Positions 62,531 to 64,000 of a stretch of 64,000 nt of DNA are shown here, piece after piece. The stretch's first letter is position 1, and each line of letters begins with the position of its first letter. The position numbers were made by a program, and so were the translations under genes. Below the pieces are notes generated by a model, which was not told the DNA's origin, searched no databases, and saw only the letters and a list, made by a program, of their open reading frames with translations. Source of the DNA: Chloroflexi bacterium HGW-Chloroflexi-6 (GTDB lineage: Bacteria > Chloroflexota > Anaerolineae > Anaerolineales > Villigracilaceae). The stretch covers positions 21,398 to 85,397 of the forward strand of contig PHBU01000019.1 of assembly GCA_002840685.1 (NCBI GenBank). Reading direction: 5' to 3'.

Positions 62531-62564
62531 GGGAACCAGAAAATCAATCAATTTTCTGGTTCCC
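62531..62564. repeat. 14-6-14 perfect inverted repeat before the integrase gene
   Basis: GGGAACCAGAAAAT, spacer CAATCA, ATTTTCTGGTTCCC. The layout matches a tyrosine-recombinase core (two arms around a 6-bp crossover region), though a mRNA hairpin or operator is possible. It lies 3 bp after the ParR-like stop and 21 bp before the integrase start. Confidence 0.8.
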
Positions 62565-62585
62565 AAGAAAGGGAATGAACTCAGT

Positions 62586-63497
62586 ATGACTCTTGAACAT
62601 GGTTTTTTTGATTATCTTGAACAGCGCGATTATTCTCCAGATACCAAACGTGGGTACCTGGCTGACCTGGAGCATTTTGCGGCCTGGTTCCAGCACAAAA
62701 ACGGGGAGATTCTTGCGCCAGCTCGTTTAACTCCTTCGGATATCAAAGAGTATAAAAATGACTTGCTGACGGTTAAGCGCTGCAAGGCAAGCACAATCAA
62801 CCGGCACTTATCTGCAATTGCGGCTTATGCTCGCTGGGCGCAGGAAAGCGGACTGATCCACACCGACCCGACCCTGTACGTCAAATCCGTCAAGCAAGTG
62901 GCGAGCGCGCCCAAGTGGCTGGACAAGTCGGAACAGTATGCCCTGCAGCGCGCGATCGAGCGCGACTTGCAAATCTCCAAATTACGCTATTCCAAACGCT
63001 GGATTACTCACCGCCGGGATGCTTCGATCGTCCTGTTTTTGCTCAATACCGGTCTGCGCTTGAATGAACTGGTCTCGATGCGCCTGGGGGATTTGGAACT
63101 CTCTGAACGCAAAGGTTCGCTCCTGGTGCAGAATGGCAAGGGTGAAAAACAGCGCAATGTCCCGCTGAATGCCGAGGCGCGCAAGGTCTTGCAGGAGTGG
63201 CTCGCGGTACGTCCAGAAACAAAAGATGACAGTGTCTGGGTGGCGGTCGAGGCAGAGCAGGCAGGGTTGAGCAAGCGTGGTGTCCAGCGTATCCTGGAAC
63301 GCTATGCGGCAGAAGCTGGGCTGGAAGAGTTCACTGCCCACATTTGTCGCCACACGTTTGCCAAAAACCTGACCAACCAGAACGTTGGCATGGAGAAGGT
63401 GGCGGCCTTGCTCGGGCACGCCAACCTGAACACAACCCGCATGTACATTGCTCCGGATGTACATGATCTGGAAAGGGCGGTTGAGTCGCTGGGGTAG
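62586..63497 (+). CDS. Tyrosine recombinase (XerC/D-like integrase)
   Basis: 303 residues from ATG 62586 (the frame is open through the inverted repeat above, but that part is not protein-like). N-terminal SAM-like core-binding domain (~5-90), catalytic domain with Arg158 (TGLRLNEL), Lys185, His252-x-x-Arg255 (HICRHTF), His278 (LLGHANL) and Tyr287 (MYIAP). All six catalytic residues are kept, so it is likely active. It would integrate and excise the element, with tRNA-Glu as probable site. Size is XerC-like and lacks the arm-binding domain of lambda-type integrases. Confidence 0.95.
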   Translation: MTLEHGFFDYLEQRDYSPDTKRGYLADLEHFAAWFQHKNGEILAPARLTPSDIKEYKNDLLTVKRCKASTINRHLSAIAAYARWAQESGLIHTDPTLYVKSVKQVASAPKWLDKSEQYALQRAIERDLQISKLRYSKRWITHRRDASIVLFLLNTGLRLNELVSMRLGDLELSERKGSLLVQNGKGEKQRNVPLNAEARKVLQEWLAVRPETKDDSVWVAVEAEQAGLSKRGVQRILERYAAEAGLEEFTAHICRHTFAKNLTNQNVGMEKVAALLGHANLNTTRMYIAPDVHDLERAVESLG

Positions 63498-64000
63498 CCC
63501 GGCGACTTTTCAATTTGGTTAGTTTTGTTGTATGACAGTATCTTTTCGAGAGTTGTGCTAAGATTTCGTCACAATTCTGGCAGCTGAGTCTTCCAGATAA
63601 AACCTGCCCATTTAGGGCATACGTGCTTCACAATACAATACGTGCTTCATATAACGTTGGCTTATTTATTACGGTGGCGGCCTCATGCTCATGGGGTGGA
63701 GTCACAACGCAATAGAGTCGGCGTTTTTTGTTGTTAAAGTGCCGAAGTTGGCACACAACAAAAACCACCTCCCATGACTAAGACAAAACGTTTCGTTCAG
63801 CGTCGTCATGTGGGAACGTCCGTTGGCAGCCCAGAACGGGCTTGCGGGAGTCACTGCCAGCGATACTAAAAACCCGTTGTACGTACCCAGAAAAGCAGAT
63901 AACGAGGCAAATTGGCCGGGGTTGATCTGTAGGGTGCGAAAGGCTCAACGATAAAAAAACAGGCATCACTTAATACAAACAGAACCCGCGCGGCTTTACT
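63498..64000. other. Non-coding region after the integrase
   Basis: No supported gene. It holds two exact copies of ATACGTGCTTCA (63619-63630, 63638-63649; 19-bp period) preceded by a GCCC/GGGC hairpin, and a nested inverted repeat near 63724-63768 (TTTTTGTTGT with ACAACAAAAA, inner GTGCC/GGCAC). These could be replication, transfer or attachment sequences of the element. No copy of the tRNA-Glu 3' end is seen. It runs to the window end. Confidence 0.6.

Larger units (their letters stand above)
58187..64000 (+). mobile_element. Integrated element at tRNA-Glu with FtsK-like pump, ParMR segregation module and tyrosine recombinase
   Basis: Starts at the tRNA-Glu 3' end and contains, all on the plus strand: excisionase-like HTH, two membrane-associated proteins, an FtsK/HerA ATPase, ParM-like actin, ParR-like protein and a tyrosine recombinase. 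Genes from 58581 on overlap or nearly touch. A copy of the tRNA 3' end (attR) was not found up to 64000, so the right end is unresolved and probably lies beyond the window. Codon use and GC resemble the host, so it may be long resident. The gene set resembles AICE-type elements, with an added plasmid partition module. Confidence 0.75.

Noticed and set aside
63498..64000. attR copy of the tRNA-Glu 3' end, or integron attC sites
   Set aside because: No match to the last 18 bases of the tRNA was seen, and no RYYYAAC/GTTRRRY pair with proper spacing could be made.

Overview
The window reads as a chromosomal segment of a Gram-variable, probably anaerobic or facultative bacterium, most likely a Chloroflexota member of the Anaerolineae type. 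This is an inference from the mix of gene families (ClpC, SelB, tungsten-type aldehyde ferredoxin oxidoreductase, YqeB/YqeC molybdenum-hydroxylase maturation, DUF3048, UbiB-like kinase, many multi-PAS sensors) and from dispersed palindromic repeats. No rRNA or other taxonomic marker is present. Most of it is ordinary housekeeping and accessory chromosome in short operons separated by clear hairpin terminators.

Layout: 1-3.7 kb is a signalling block (end of a CheB/CheR-PAS protein, a PAS protein and a multi-PAS histidine kinase whose phospho-acceptor His is replaced by Tyr). 3.9-4.24 kb is an old integration scar: an integrase tail beside the 3' end of tRNA-Arg(UCG). 4.3-6.4 kb has two antibiotic-modifying-enzyme homologues (AAC(3)-like, lincosamide nucleotidyltransferase-like) and a NarL-type regulator. 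6.5-15.2 kb is a giant secreted SpvB/RHS polymorphic-toxin-like protein, a small membrane protein that may be its immunity protein, and an orphan RHS cassette fragment. 15.5-15.85 kb has tRNA-Val(CAC), a decayed second copy, their terminators and a promoter. 15.9-20.6 kb (minus) carries an M23/LysM peptidase, an MFS exporter coupled to an SRAP protein, and a DUF3048 protein. 20.7-24.3 kb is a three-gene complex-I/Mrp-like membrane module. 24.4-32.2 kb includes selB, small membrane/zinc-ribbon genes, a UbiA prenyltransferase, an HD hydrolase and a MenC/N-acylamino-acid-racemase-like enolase. 32.3-45.8 kb includes a subtilase, clpC, msrA, the AOR, a 7TM-PAS diguanylate cyclase, a DinB-like protein and a MoaD-like protein. 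45.9-54.2 kb has tpiA, a UbiB kinase, mutY, plsC and a DAG-kinase homologue. 54.2-57.0 kb is a molybdenum-cofactor maturation operon (MocA, YqeC-MocA fusion, YqeB), followed by an RlmI-type methyltransferase.

From tRNA-Glu(CUC) at 58.1 kb to at least 63.5 kb lies a compact integrated element: an excisionase-like HTH gene, then one tightly overlapping operon encoding a two-TM protein, a lipoprotein/TM protein, an FtsK/HerA-type DNA-pumping ATPase, a ParM-like actin, a ParR-like small protein and a tyrosine recombinase. A strong promoter overlapped by a 15-bp dyad drives it, and phased GTCAARCC iterons sit directly before parM. Its gene set resembles actinomycete integrative-conjugative elements that move double-stranded DNA with one FtsK-like pump, but here it carries its own actin-type segregation module. 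It is the best candidate in the window for an undescribed system.

Cross-links: selB and the yqeB/yqeC genes point to two separate uses of selenium; the AOR and MoaD-like genes plus the Moco maturation operon point to heavy reliance on pyranopterin enzymes. Several palindromic repeat families occur between genes, and two short repeats have been captured in frame inside the molybdenum-cofactor genes.
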